Shown here piece by piece: positions 15,892-23,122 of a stretch of 26,857 bases of DNA. A model generated the notes under the pieces. That model did not search any database, was not told the DNA's origin, and saw only the letters and a program-made list of their open reading frames with translations. This DNA is from SZUA-442 sp035461905. GTDB taxonomy: Bacteria > Actinomycetota > Acidimicrobiia > Spongiisociales > UBA5794. How positions within the stretch are numbered: the first letter of the stretch is position 1; every line of letters begins with the position of its first letter. Made by a program: the position numbers and the translations under genes. The stretch spans positions 1 to 26,857 of the forward strand of contig DATHUV010000054.1 of the NCBI GenBank assembly GCA_035461905.1. Direction: 5' to 3'.

Positions 15892-17114
15892 CCGACCTCT
15901 CCCATCTGCGTTCGGACTTTCCGATCCTTGGGAGGGAGGTCAACGGCCATCCACTTGTCTACCTCGACTCGGCAGCCACGACGCAGAAGCCGAGGGCGGT
16001 CATCGACGCGATGACCGACTACTACGAGCGATACAACGCCAACGTCCACCGGGGTGCCCACACGCTCTCGTACGAGGCGACTGCGGCGTATGAACAGTCC
16101 CGATCCAAGGTCGCCGCCCTCCTCGGCACGTCAGCCGCACAGGTCGTCTTCACTCGCGGGGCGACATCGGCGATCAACCAGGTCGCATACGGGTGGGGAC
16201 TCAACCACCTCACCACCGGTGACCGGATCGTGCTGTCGGTCTCCGAGCACCACGCCAACATCGTGCCGTGGCAGCTCATCTCCCGCTACACGGGTGCAGA
16301 GCTGGTTTACCTCGAACTCGACGAGGACCTCGTCATCGACGTCGCCAACCTCGACGAGGTCATCGACGAACGCGTCAGGATCGTCGCGTTCACGGGGATG
16401 TCAAACGTCACGGGCGCAATGGGCCCCATCGGTCCCCTGGTCGATGCCGCAACTGCCGTGGATGCGATCACCGTGATGGATGCGACTCAGCTCGTCCCGC
16501 ATGCCGGTGCCGCCCCTGATGACCTCGGTGTCGACTTCATGGCGTTCTCTGCCCACAAAATGCTCGGTCCGACGGGAATCGGGTGCCTGTGGGGGCGGAG
16601 GGATCGGCTCGAGGAGATGGAGCCGGCCGAAGGTGGCGGTGAGATGATCAACACCGTGGAGCGGGACCACTCGACGTGGGCACCCGTACCGCACAAGTTC
16701 GAGGCAGGGACTCCGCCGATCGCAGAGGCCATTGGGTTCGGCGCCGCCGTCGACTACCTCACGGCGGTCGGCATGGACGCGATCGTCGAGCACGAGAGGG
16801 ACATCACGACGTACGCCCTCGGCCGCCTCGCCACCGTTCCCGACCTCACGGTGTACGGCCCGTCGGACGTCACGAACCGAGGAGGGGCGATCAGCTTCAC
16901 CCTCGGCGACATCCACCCGCACGACCTCGCCACGATCGTGGACCAGGACGGGGTCGCGATCCGAGCGGGTCACCACTGTGCGCGGCCACTGATGCAGTAC
17001 CTGCGGGTCCCGGCAACCGCACGGGCCTCGTTCTCCGTCTACAACACGACCGATGAGGTCGATGTGCTCGTCCATTCGCTTCTCGGGGCGCGACGCGTGT
17101 TCGGGCTCGACTGA
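15888..17114 (+). CDS. sufS: Cysteine desulfurase SufS
   Basis: PLP enzyme that takes sulfur from cysteine as a persulfide for Fe-S assembly. Length 408 aa is normal. Key residues: YLDSAATTQKP (25-35), H121 in SVSEHHANIVPW, the PLP lysine K224 in FSAHKMLGPTGIG, the phosphate-binding FEAGTPP, and catalytic C364 in RAGHHCARPLM, a short-loop arrangement of group II desulfurases. This SufS type depends on SufU or SufE as sulfur acceptor, and sufU follows. GTG 15888 forms a GTGA overlap with sufC. The 64-bp gap to sufU is the largest within this operon. Confidence 0.96.
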   Translation: MTDLSHLRSDFPILGREVNGHPLVYLDSAATTQKPRAVIDAMTDYYERYNANVHRGAHTLSYEATAAYEQSRSKVAALLGTSAAQVVFTRGATSAINQVAYGWGLNHLTTGDRIVLSVSEHHANIVPWQLISRYTGAELVYLELDEDLVIDVANLDEVIDERVRIVAFTGMSNVTGAMGPIGPLVDAATAVDAITVMDATQLVPHAGAAPDDLGVDFMAFSAHKMLGPTGIGCLWGRRDRLEEMEPAEGGGEMINTVERDHSTWAPVPHKFEAGTPPIAEAIGFGAAVDYLTAVGMDAIVEHERDITTYALGRLATVPDLTVYGPSDVTNRGGAISFTLGDIHPHDLATIVDQDGVAIRAGHHCARPLMQYLRVPATARASFSVYNTTDEVDVLVHSLLGARRVFGLD

Positions 17115-17178
17115 CGGAACCTCGAAGCACCGTATCCTGAGGCCAACGACCAACGGATCAGACAGCGCCAGGTCACCC

Positions 17179-17640
17179 ATGTCCCAACTCGACGAGCTCT
17201 ACCGCCAGGTCATCCTCGACCACTATCGCAATCCACGCCGACGCGGGACCTTGGGCATCGACCACATCCACGCCGAAGGCACGAATCCATCGTGCGGTGA
17301 CGAGTTCGCCATCGATGTCGCCATCGACCACGGGATCATCACCGATGCTGCGATGCAGGGTCAGGGATGCTCGATCTCACAGGCTTCAGGATCGATGATG
17401 ATGGACGCGATCGTCGGGAAGTCGGTCGAGGAGGTCGAGGACCTCATCCACCGTTTCAAGGTGATGATGACGATCGAGGAGGGCGTCGACCCGTTGGAAG
17501 GCGACCGCCCGGGCGCCGCGCTCGGCGATCTCGAGGCCCTCCAGGGAGTCAAGCAGTTCCCGGTTCGGATCAAGTGCGCCGATCTCCCGTGGGCCACGCT
17601 CCAGGACGCACTCCACCAGGTGGAACGCGCAGGGACATGA
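17179..17640 (+). CDS. sufU: Zinc-dependent sulfurtransferase SufU
   Basis: Accepts persulfide sulfur from SufS and passes it to the scaffold complex. The 153-residue length and motifs fit SufU rather than IscU: NPSCGDEF with C39 and D41, GQGCSISQASGSMM with C64, an insertion between the second and third cysteines, and C133 in RIKCADLPWATL. In SufU, three cysteines and the aspartate bind zinc. I chose ATG 17179 as it directly precedes the conserved LDELYRQVILDHYRNPR start; the open frame upstream overlaps sufS. Its TGA is shared with the pncA start (ATGA). Confidence 0.95.
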   Translation: MSQLDELYRQVILDHYRNPRRRGTLGIDHIHAEGTNPSCGDEFAIDVAIDHGIITDAAMQGQGCSISQASGSMMMDAIVGKSVEEVEDLIHRFKVMMTIEEGVDPLEGDRPGAALGDLEALQGVKQFPVRIKCADLPWATLQDALHQVERAGT

Positions 17641-18221
17641 CCGCGTACTCGCCGCAGTCCTGCCTGATCGTGGTCGACTTCCAGAACGACTTCGCCGATC
17701 CGGCCGGGTCCCTGTTCGTCGAGTCTGCACCCCGCCTGATCGACTTCATCAACGATCAGGCGGCTCTTGCTGGGGCATCCGGCGCCTCGGTGATCAGGAG
17801 CCAGGACTGGCATCCCGAGTCGACGCCGCACTTCGCCAAGGACGGCGGCGTCTGGCCCGTGCACTGCGTGGCAGGTTCGTGGGGAGCCGAGTTCCATCCC
17901 GATCTGCGTGTCGAAGGTCCCGTCATCAGGAAGGGAGTCGGGGGCGAGGACGGCTACTCGGCATTCACCGTGCGAGATCCCGAGACGGGCGAGGAGTCCC
18001 ATACCGGACTCGAGGGAATCCTCCGGGAGGGTGGCATCACGGACGTCGTCGTTTGCGGTTTGGCAACCGACTACTGCGTCAAGGAGACCGCACGAGATGC
18101 GGCCGGGCTCGGATTCGCCACGATCCTCCTCGCCGACGGTATCGGGTCCGTCGACATCGAACCCGGCGACGGTGCCCGAGCGATCGCATCCATGATCGCG
18201 TCCGGTGTCACCGTCGAATAG
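17637..18221 (+). CDS. pncA: Nicotinamidase
   Basis: Hydrolyses nicotinamide to nicotinate in NAD salvage. The 194-residue cysteine-hydrolase-fold protein has the triad D14 (VVDFQNDF), K99 (VIRKGVGG) and C147 (GLATDYCVKETA), and the metal ligands D57, H59 and H65 (SQDWHPESTPHF). ATG 17637 overlaps the sufU stop as ATGA; the frame is open upstream only inside sufU. Coupling of a nicotinamidase to an Fe-S scaffold partner is unusual. It ends at 18221, and the convergent pncB ends at 18222, so there is no base between the two stop codons and no room for an intergenic terminator. Confidence 0.95.
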   Translation: MTAYSPQSCLIVVDFQNDFADPAGSLFVESAPRLIDFINDQAALAGASGASVIRSQDWHPESTPHFAKDGGVWPVHCVAGSWGAEFHPDLRVEGPVIRKGVGGEDGYSAFTVRDPETGEESHTGLEGILREGGITDVVVCGLATDYCVKETARDAAGLGFATILLADGIGSVDIEPGDGARAIASMIASGVTVE

Positions 18222-19766
18222 TCACTCCCGGCGCGCCTCGGTGACGAGCCTGTTCTGGAGGTCCCTGACCTTGGTGGTCACCGAGACGTGGTAGCGGTGG
18301 GGGTTCACGAGCCTGCGCACGCCGGGGTCGAGGCGTGCAAGGTCGTCCACCCTGCGCTGGCGCATGGTGTCGAGATCGGGATTTCCGTCAAGTCTTCGTC
18401 CCTGATCCCACGCCGGTTCGAGGATCTCCTCGACCTCGTGGACCTCGGACCTCGAGAGGCGCCGTGCGACAGTCGCCCGATGAGGGTGGTGGATCGTGAG
18501 CTCGTCCCCGGGTTCCACGGTTTCGTCCGCTGCCGAGATCACATCCGCCGTTGCGAGCCCGCGATCGTCGTAGATGCGCCACAGGTGCTTCCTGCCGGGG
18601 ATCGGCACCTTCTCGGGAGTGTCGGAAACCTTGATCGCAGGTACCGACACTCCCTCTGCCTCGATCGCAACCAGCTTGTACACGCCGCCGAGTGCGGGAT
18701 GTCCATGCGATGACACGAGGCGCGTCCCCACGCCGTACATGAGCCGCTGAAGAACGGACTCGGCCGTCACCCCGTAGCGTGGGGCCTCCTCGGCGATCTG
18801 CTCACGTATCTGCCACATGGCGAGCTCGTCGAGGTCAGACGACAGGACGATCGACGCGGTGGGGAAGCCGGCTGCATCGAGCATTCCGGCCGCCCGAACG
18901 GCGAGGTACGCAAGGTCGCCGGAGTCCAGCCTGATGCCGAGGGGCTCGTGGCCCCGAGCACGAAGCTCCTCGAACACGGTGATGGCGTTCGGCATCCCGC
19001 TCTCCAACGTGTCGATCGTGTCGACGAGCAGGACGCACTCGTCGGGATACAACTCGGCAAAGGCACGGAACGCCCCGATCTCACCCTCGCCGAGTGCCAT
19101 GTACAGCTGCACCATCGAGTGGCCATGGGTACCGCGTGGGTCGACTCCCAGCGAGTGCGACACTCCCACGTTCGAGCTTCCATCAGCCCCACCGATCAGG
19201 GAAGCCCTGGTGGCCGAGTTTGCACCCGTACCCGGCCCGCGACGCATGCCGAACTCGAGAACCCGCCCGCCGCGTGCCTGCTCGACGACGCGTGACGCCT
19301 TGGTCGCGATCAGCGTCTGGTGGTTGAGATGGTTGAGGAGCGAGGTTTCGAGGATCTGGGCGACCGCCAGGGGACCCTCGACGACGGCGATCGGTTCGTT
19401 CGCATGCACCACCCTGCCCTCGGCGACTGCACGGATGCGCAGCGACGCGAAACCGTCGTGGCCAGCCAGGAAGTCGAGGAACCCGACATCGAATCGCGGC
19501 GTGCCCATCGGGTTCGTCTGGGCTGCCAGCACATCACGATCAGCGGGACGGAACCACCCGCGCTCGAGCCAATCGAGCAGCCACCCGAGCCCCGCCGTGA
19601 TCGCATACCCCGCCTGATGCTCGCCGTAGTCAGGGTACGAGCGGAAGAAGTAGTCGAACTGGCCGGATCGTTCGGCCAGACCGTTCTTCCAGTAGAGCTG
19701 GGCCATCGTCAGCTGGTATTGGTCGATGAAGAGCAAGCCCTCCGTGAGGTCCCTCCGATCGCCCAT
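18222..19766 (-). CDS. pncB: Nicotinate phosphoribosyltransferase
   Basis: Converts nicotinate and PRPP to nicotinate mononucleotide using ATP, the step after PncA. The 514 residues fit the longer bacterial group. Motifs: DQYQLTMAQLYW near 15-26, the phosphoribosyl/nicotinate site FGMRRGPG (172-179), GTHGHSMV (212-219) with the histidines expected for the phosphorylated active-site His, DTIDTLESG, and RLDSGDL (PRPP region). The C-terminal third (about 380-514) is a beta-rich extension ending in an Arg-rich tail. Start ATG 19766 has a GAGAGGAG site upstream. It is convergent with pncA; the pair completes nicotinamide salvage. Confidence 0.95.
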   Translation of the reverse strand: MGDRRDLTEGLLFIDQYQLTMAQLYWKNGLAERSGQFDYFFRSYPDYGEHQAGYAITAGLGWLLDWLERGWFRPADRDVLAAQTNPMGTPRFDVGFLDFLAGHDGFASLRIRAVAEGRVVHANEPIAVVEGPLAVAQILETSLLNHLNHQTLIATKASRVVEQARGGRVLEFGMRRGPGTGANSATRASLIGGADGSSNVGVSHSLGVDPRGTHGHSMVQLYMALGEGEIGAFRAFAELYPDECVLLVDTIDTLESGMPNAITVFEELRARGHEPLGIRLDSGDLAYLAVRAAGMLDAAGFPTASIVLSSDLDELAMWQIREQIAEEAPRYGVTAESVLQRLMYGVGTRLVSSHGHPALGGVYKLVAIEAEGVSVPAIKVSDTPEKVPIPGRKHLWRIYDDRGLATADVISAADETVEPGDELTIHHPHRATVARRLSRSEVHEVEEILEPAWDQGRRLDGNPDLDTMRQRRVDDLARLDPGVRRLVNPHRYHVSVTTKVRDLQNRLVTEARRE

Positions 19767-19790
19767 CGTGCTCCTCTCGGTTCCTGACCC

Positions 19791-19812
19791 GTTGCGGCCC
19801 CATGGCCGCGAC
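19791..19812. terminator. GC-rich hairpin between fumC and pncB
   Basis: Perfect six-base arms GCGGCC (19794-19799) and GGCCGC (19804-19809) around a CCAT loop, extended by three more pairs including one G-U. It lies after the fumC stop and before the pncB ribosome site on the minus strand. No T-tract follows, so it may be a weak terminator, an attenuator or an mRNA processing element. Confidence 0.35.
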
Positions 19813-19830
19813 CGCTTTGCTCGGATACGG

Positions 19831-21219
19831 TCAGCCTGCGACGCCGCCCTCTGTCATGGGTCGGAGGTCGAGCGCAGCGTTGAGTTCGTCCTCCGGGAGT
19901 ACACCGAGTTCGAGCGCGACCTCACGCACTCCCCTTCCCTCGGTGAACGCCTTCTTCGCGACCTCCGCGGACCGGTCATAGCCGATGATCGGGACGAGGG
20001 CGGTGATGATGATCACGTTTTGCTCGAGGAGCCACTTGGCGCGTTCGGGATCGGCCGTGATCCCGTCGACCATCTTCTCGCGCATCACGACCGAGCCAGA
20101 TGCGAGCAGGTCGATCGACTCGAGGAGGTTGTGTGCGATGAGTGGCATCATGACGTTGAGTTCGAAGTTCCCGTTCGCCCCACCCCATGTGATCGCGGTG
20201 TCGTTCCCGATCACCTGCGATGCAACCTGCATCATCATCTCAGAGATGACGGGGTTCACCTTTCCAGGCATGATCGAGCTCCCCGGCTGGAGTGAAGGGA
20301 GCGAGATCTCGGCGATGCCGGTGCGGGGACCGCTCGAGAGCCATCGCAGGTCGTTGGCGATCTTGAACAGCGACACCGCCACGGTCTTGAGCGCACCCGA
20401 GGCGCTCACGGTCGCGTCCTTGGCCGCCTGCGCCTCAAAGTGGTTCGGTGCCTCGACGAAGGCGAACCCGGAACGCCTCTCCATCTCGGCGATCGTGTCA
20501 CGTGCGAAGCCATCCGGTGCGTTGATGCCCGTTCCCACGGCCGTTCCGCCGAGCGCGAGCTCGAGGAGCTCGGGAAGCACCCTGCGGACGCGTTCGGCAC
20601 CGTTGCGTACCTGCATGGCATAGCCGCTGAACTCCTGCCCGAGCCTGACAGGGGTTGCATCCATGAGGTGGGTTCGTCCCGACTTGAGGACATCGTCGAA
20701 CTCCGTCGCCTTCGCCTCGAGCGAGTCCGCGAGCGCATCGAGTGCGGGGAGCAGCTTCTGCTCGATACCGGCAACCGCGGCGACGTGGATCGCCGTTGGA
20801 ATCGCATCGTTCGACGATTGCCCGGCGTTCACGTGGTCGTTCGGATGGACGAGCCTCGATCCGAGGTCGCCACCGAGGAGCTCGGAGGCGCGGTTCGCGA
20901 TGACCTCGTTCGCATTCATGTTCGTCGAGGTGCCCGAGCCCGTCTGGAACACGTCGAGTACGAAGTGCTCGTCGAGGTCGCCGTCCATGACCTGTTCCGC
21001 AGCGGTGACGATCGCATCGGCGATGGCGGCGTCGACGGAACCGTTCGCCTTGTTCGTCACCGCCGCCGATGCCTTGAGGAGGCCGAGCGCCCAAATGAAG
21101 GTCCTCCCGAACCGCAGGTTCGAGATGGGGAAGTTGTCGACGGCCCGCTGCGTCGATGCGCCGTAGTACGCGCCGTCAGGCACCGGAACCTCACCCATCG
21201 AGTCACGCTCGATCCTCAT
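19831..21219 (-). CDS. fumC: Class II fumarate hydratase
   Basis: Interconverts fumarate and malate in the citric acid cycle without an Fe-S cluster. The 462-residue protein has TGSGTSTNMNANEVIANR (93-110), HPNDHVNAGQSSND (125-138), SGRTHLMDATP (180-190) and the superfamily signature GSSIMPGKVNP (313-323) with the catalytic Ser loop. Motif spacing and TNMN/NEVIA identify it as fumarase rather than aspartase or argininosuccinate lyase, though aspartase is the closest alternative. ATG 21219 has GGAGG six bases upstream; the 28 extra upstream codons have no support. It is 80 bp after the sirtuin gene. Confidence 0.94.
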   Translation of the reverse strand: MRIERDSMGEVPVPDGAYYGASTQRAVDNFPISNLRFGRTFIWALGLLKASAAVTNKANGSVDAAIADAIVTAAEQVMDGDLDEHFVLDVFQTGSGTSTNMNANEVIANRASELLGGDLGSRLVHPNDHVNAGQSSNDAIPTAIHVAAVAGIEQKLLPALDALADSLEAKATEFDDVLKSGRTHLMDATPVRLGQEFSGYAMQVRNGAERVRRVLPELLELALGGTAVGTGINAPDGFARDTIAEMERRSGFAFVEAPNHFEAQAAKDATVSASGALKTVAVSLFKIANDLRWLSSGPRTGIAEISLPSLQPGSSIMPGKVNPVISEMMMQVASQVIGNDTAITWGGANGNFELNVMMPLIAHNLLESIDLLASGSVVMREKMVDGITADPERAKWLLEQNVIIITALVPIIGYDRSAEVAKKAFTEGRGVREVALELGVLPEDELNAALDLRPMTEGGVAG

Positions 21220-21299
21220 GTGCGTCCTCCCGCTCGACTCGGAATCCGACTTCACGTTAGCGGTGACCGGCACCCGTACCTCGTGGGGCGAGGGGGTCC

Positions 21300-22064
21300 T
21301 CACCGCGAGAGCGCGTCTGCGACCGCCTCTCCGAAAACCTCCTCGACGTCACCCTCGATCCGCAACGTCACCGCAGGGAGATCGTCGTGATCCGTCCTGC
21401 CACGATTGACGATCACGTACGGCACACCCCTGTGCGCGGCATCGAGCGGGATCGCCGCTGCGGGATACACCGAGAGCGTGGAACCCAGCGCTATGACGAG
21501 ATCGCATCGGTCTGCGGCCTGTGCCGCCCTGGCGAGCGTCATGGGATCGAGCTGCTGTCCGAAACTGATCGTCGCAGGCTTCACGAGCTCGCCGCACGCC
21601 GAGCACCGGGGCGCTCGGCGAGTGGATGCGAAGAGCTCGAGCATCGGCTCGATTCCTCCACGGACACCGCATCCGAGGCACGAGACCTCACGGCCCGTCC
21701 CGTGGACCTCGATCACGACGCTCGACGAGGAACCTGCCTCGGTGTGGAGCCCATCGATGTTCTGGGTGACGATGGCAGCCAGACGTCCTGCGCGTTCGAG
21801 ATCGACGGAGGCGGAGTGCACCCGACCGGGCCGTGCAGCCAGGATGAGCGGAGCCGCAGCGAGCTTCTGGTCCCAGTATTCGATGCGCTTGTCCTCGGAT
21901 GCGAGGAAGTCGCCGAACTCGACCGGTCGCTGCGTCTGCCACACACCATTCGGGCCTCGATAGTCCGGGATTCCTGATCCGGTGGACACGCCGGCTCCGG
22001 TGATGAGCAGGATCCGATGCGAGGCGGAGATGAGGTTGGTGAGGCGGGCGGTCTCGGCGTTCAC
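21300..22064 (-). CDS. NAD-dependent sirtuin deacylase (class II/SIRT4-like)
   Basis: Removes acyl groups from lysine, using NAD and releasing nicotinamide. The 254 residues show the NAD motif GAGVSTGSGIPDYRG (23-37), TQNIDGLH (100-107) with N102 and D104, catalytic H121 in EVHG, the structural zinc cysteines C129/C132 and C154/C157, and GSTLSVYPAA. A GDF...R..YW segment after the cofactor loop resembles class II sirtuins (SIRT4 group) more than CobB-type class III; the class III Tyr/Arg pair (Y-x-x-R after ARA) is not evident. GTG 22064 has GGAGG seven bases upstream and is 13 bp after the second sufC, so it is in the suf operon. Class assignment is by eye. Confidence 0.9.
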   Translation of the reverse strand: MNAETARLTNLISASHRILLITGAGVSTGSGIPDYRGPNGVWQTQRPVEFGDFLASEDKRIEYWDQKLAAAPLILAARPGRVHSASVDLERAGRLAAIVTQNIDGLHTEAGSSSSVVIEVHGTGREVSCLGCGVRGGIEPMLELFASTRRAPRCSACGELVKPATISFGQQLDPMTLARAAQAADRCDLVIALGSTLSVYPAAAIPLDAAHRGVPYVIVNRGRTDHDDLPAVTLRIEGDVEEVFGEAVADALSR

Positions 22065-22077
22065 GAAAGGCCCTCCG

Positions 22078-22806
22078 CTATGCCGAGGCGACCATGTACT
22101 CCGTGTACCCGGACCCCTCGAGCTCCTCGGCGATCTCGGGACCACCGGACTTCACGATCCTTCCCCTCGCCATCACATGGACCCGGTCGACGGCCATGTA
22201 CCGCAGGATGCGGCTGTAGTGGGTGATGAGCACGATACCGATGTCGGGACCCCGGAGATTCTCGACCATGGCGGCGACCTCGCGAACGGCATCGATGTCG
22301 AGGCCGGAGTCGATCTCGTCGAGGATCGCGACCTTGGGACTCGCAACGCCGAGCAGGTACATCTCGGAGCGCTTCTTCTCTCCACCCGACAGGCCCACAT
22401 TGACGGCGCGGCTCCTGAATCGATCCATCGAGAGGCGTTCGGATGCGGCAGCGATCCTCGCTTCGTAGTCGGGATCCTGCGGATTGCTCCCTGCCATCTC
22501 CGCAGTCAGGTCGTCGAGCGTCACCCCAGGGACCTCCGTCGGATACTGGAACGCCTCGAACAGGCCTGCACGCGCACGTTGGTCCGTGGTCATCCCCATG
22601 ATCTCGTTCCCGCCGATCAGGGCAGAGCCCGATGCATCGAAGATCGAGCGACCCATCAGGACGTGCGCAAGGGTGGACTTCCCCGACCCGTTCGGACCCA
22701 TGATCGCATGGACCTCCCCGAACGGAACCGAGAGGTCGACACCCTTGAGGATCTCGAGGTTGCCGATTCTGGCTCGCAGATCGGTGACGGTCAGTGCATC
22801 AGACAT
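22078..22806 (-). CDS. sufC: Second, divergent SufC-type ATPase
   Basis: A 242-residue ABC ATPase with Walker A GPNGSGKST (37-45), Q-loop segment AFQYPTEVPGV (85-95), LSGGEKKRSEM (139-149), Walker B ILDEIDSGLDID (161-172) and H-loop ITHYSRILRYM. It is clearly SufC-like by SGGEKKR and DSGLDID, but differs from the copy at 15115-15891: the helical domain between Q-loop and signature is shorter and unrelated in wording, NEILQM is replaced by SEMYLL, and LDETDSG by LDEIDSG. Its ATG overlaps the Rieske gene by eight bases. Its position after sufD and the Rieske gene is the normal actinobacterial place for sufC. Confidence 0.92.
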   Translation of the reverse strand: MSDALTVTDLRARIGNLEILKGVDLSVPFGEVHAIMGPNGSGKSTLAHVLMGRSIFDASGSALIGGNEIMGMTTDQRARAGLFEAFQYPTEVPGVTLDDLTAEMAGSNPQDPDYEARIAAASERLSMDRFRSRAVNVGLSGGEKKRSEMYLLGVASPKVAILDEIDSGLDIDAVREVAAMVENLRGPDIGIVLITHYSRILRYMAVDRVHVMARGRIVKSGGPEIAEELEGSGYTEYMVASA

Positions 22807-23122
22807 GGGACTCCTCCCCTACGGTCAGGAGGACGATGCCCTCACGGATCTCGACGCGATGGGTCGGCACCGGCTTCGTCGCGGGAAGCGACAACACCGC
22901 TCCCGTCGTGATGTCGAACAGCGCGCCGTGGCGAGGGCACTCCACCTCGTACCCGACAACCTCACCCTCGGAGAGCGATGCTTCCGCATGGCTGCACCGG
23001 TCGCCGATCGCATGAACCTCGTCCCCCACGCGGAACACCGCGATCCGATCGTCGCCGACGTCGATCCTCATGCCTATTCCGTCTGGCATCGCGGCGATCG
23101 GACCGAGCTCGATGGTCGTCAT
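22799..23122 (-). CDS. Rieske-type [2Fe-2S] ferredoxin of the suf operon
   Basis: A 107-residue soluble Rieske protein. Cluster ligands are C43/H45 in RCSHAEASL and C62/H65 in ECPRHGALFD, with a short spacer, as in NirD- and dioxygenase-type ferredoxins. No signal peptide or membrane anchor is present, so it is cytosolic. ATG 23122 forms an ATGA overlap with the sufD stop and its own stop lies inside the start of the next sufC. Rieske ferredoxins are often found between sufD and sufC in actinobacteria; an electron-donor role in assembly is assumed, not shown. Confidence 0.93.
   Translation of the reverse strand: MTTIELGPIAAMPDGIGMRIDVGDDRIAVFRVGDEVHAIGDRCSHAEASLSEGEVVGYEVECPRHGALFDITTGAVLSLPATKPVPTHRVEIREGIVLLTVGEESHV

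Noticed and set aside
20440..21390. A 316-codon plus-strand open frame over fumC
   Set aside because: Antisense shadow of fumC and of the following sirtuin end; no recognisable motif.
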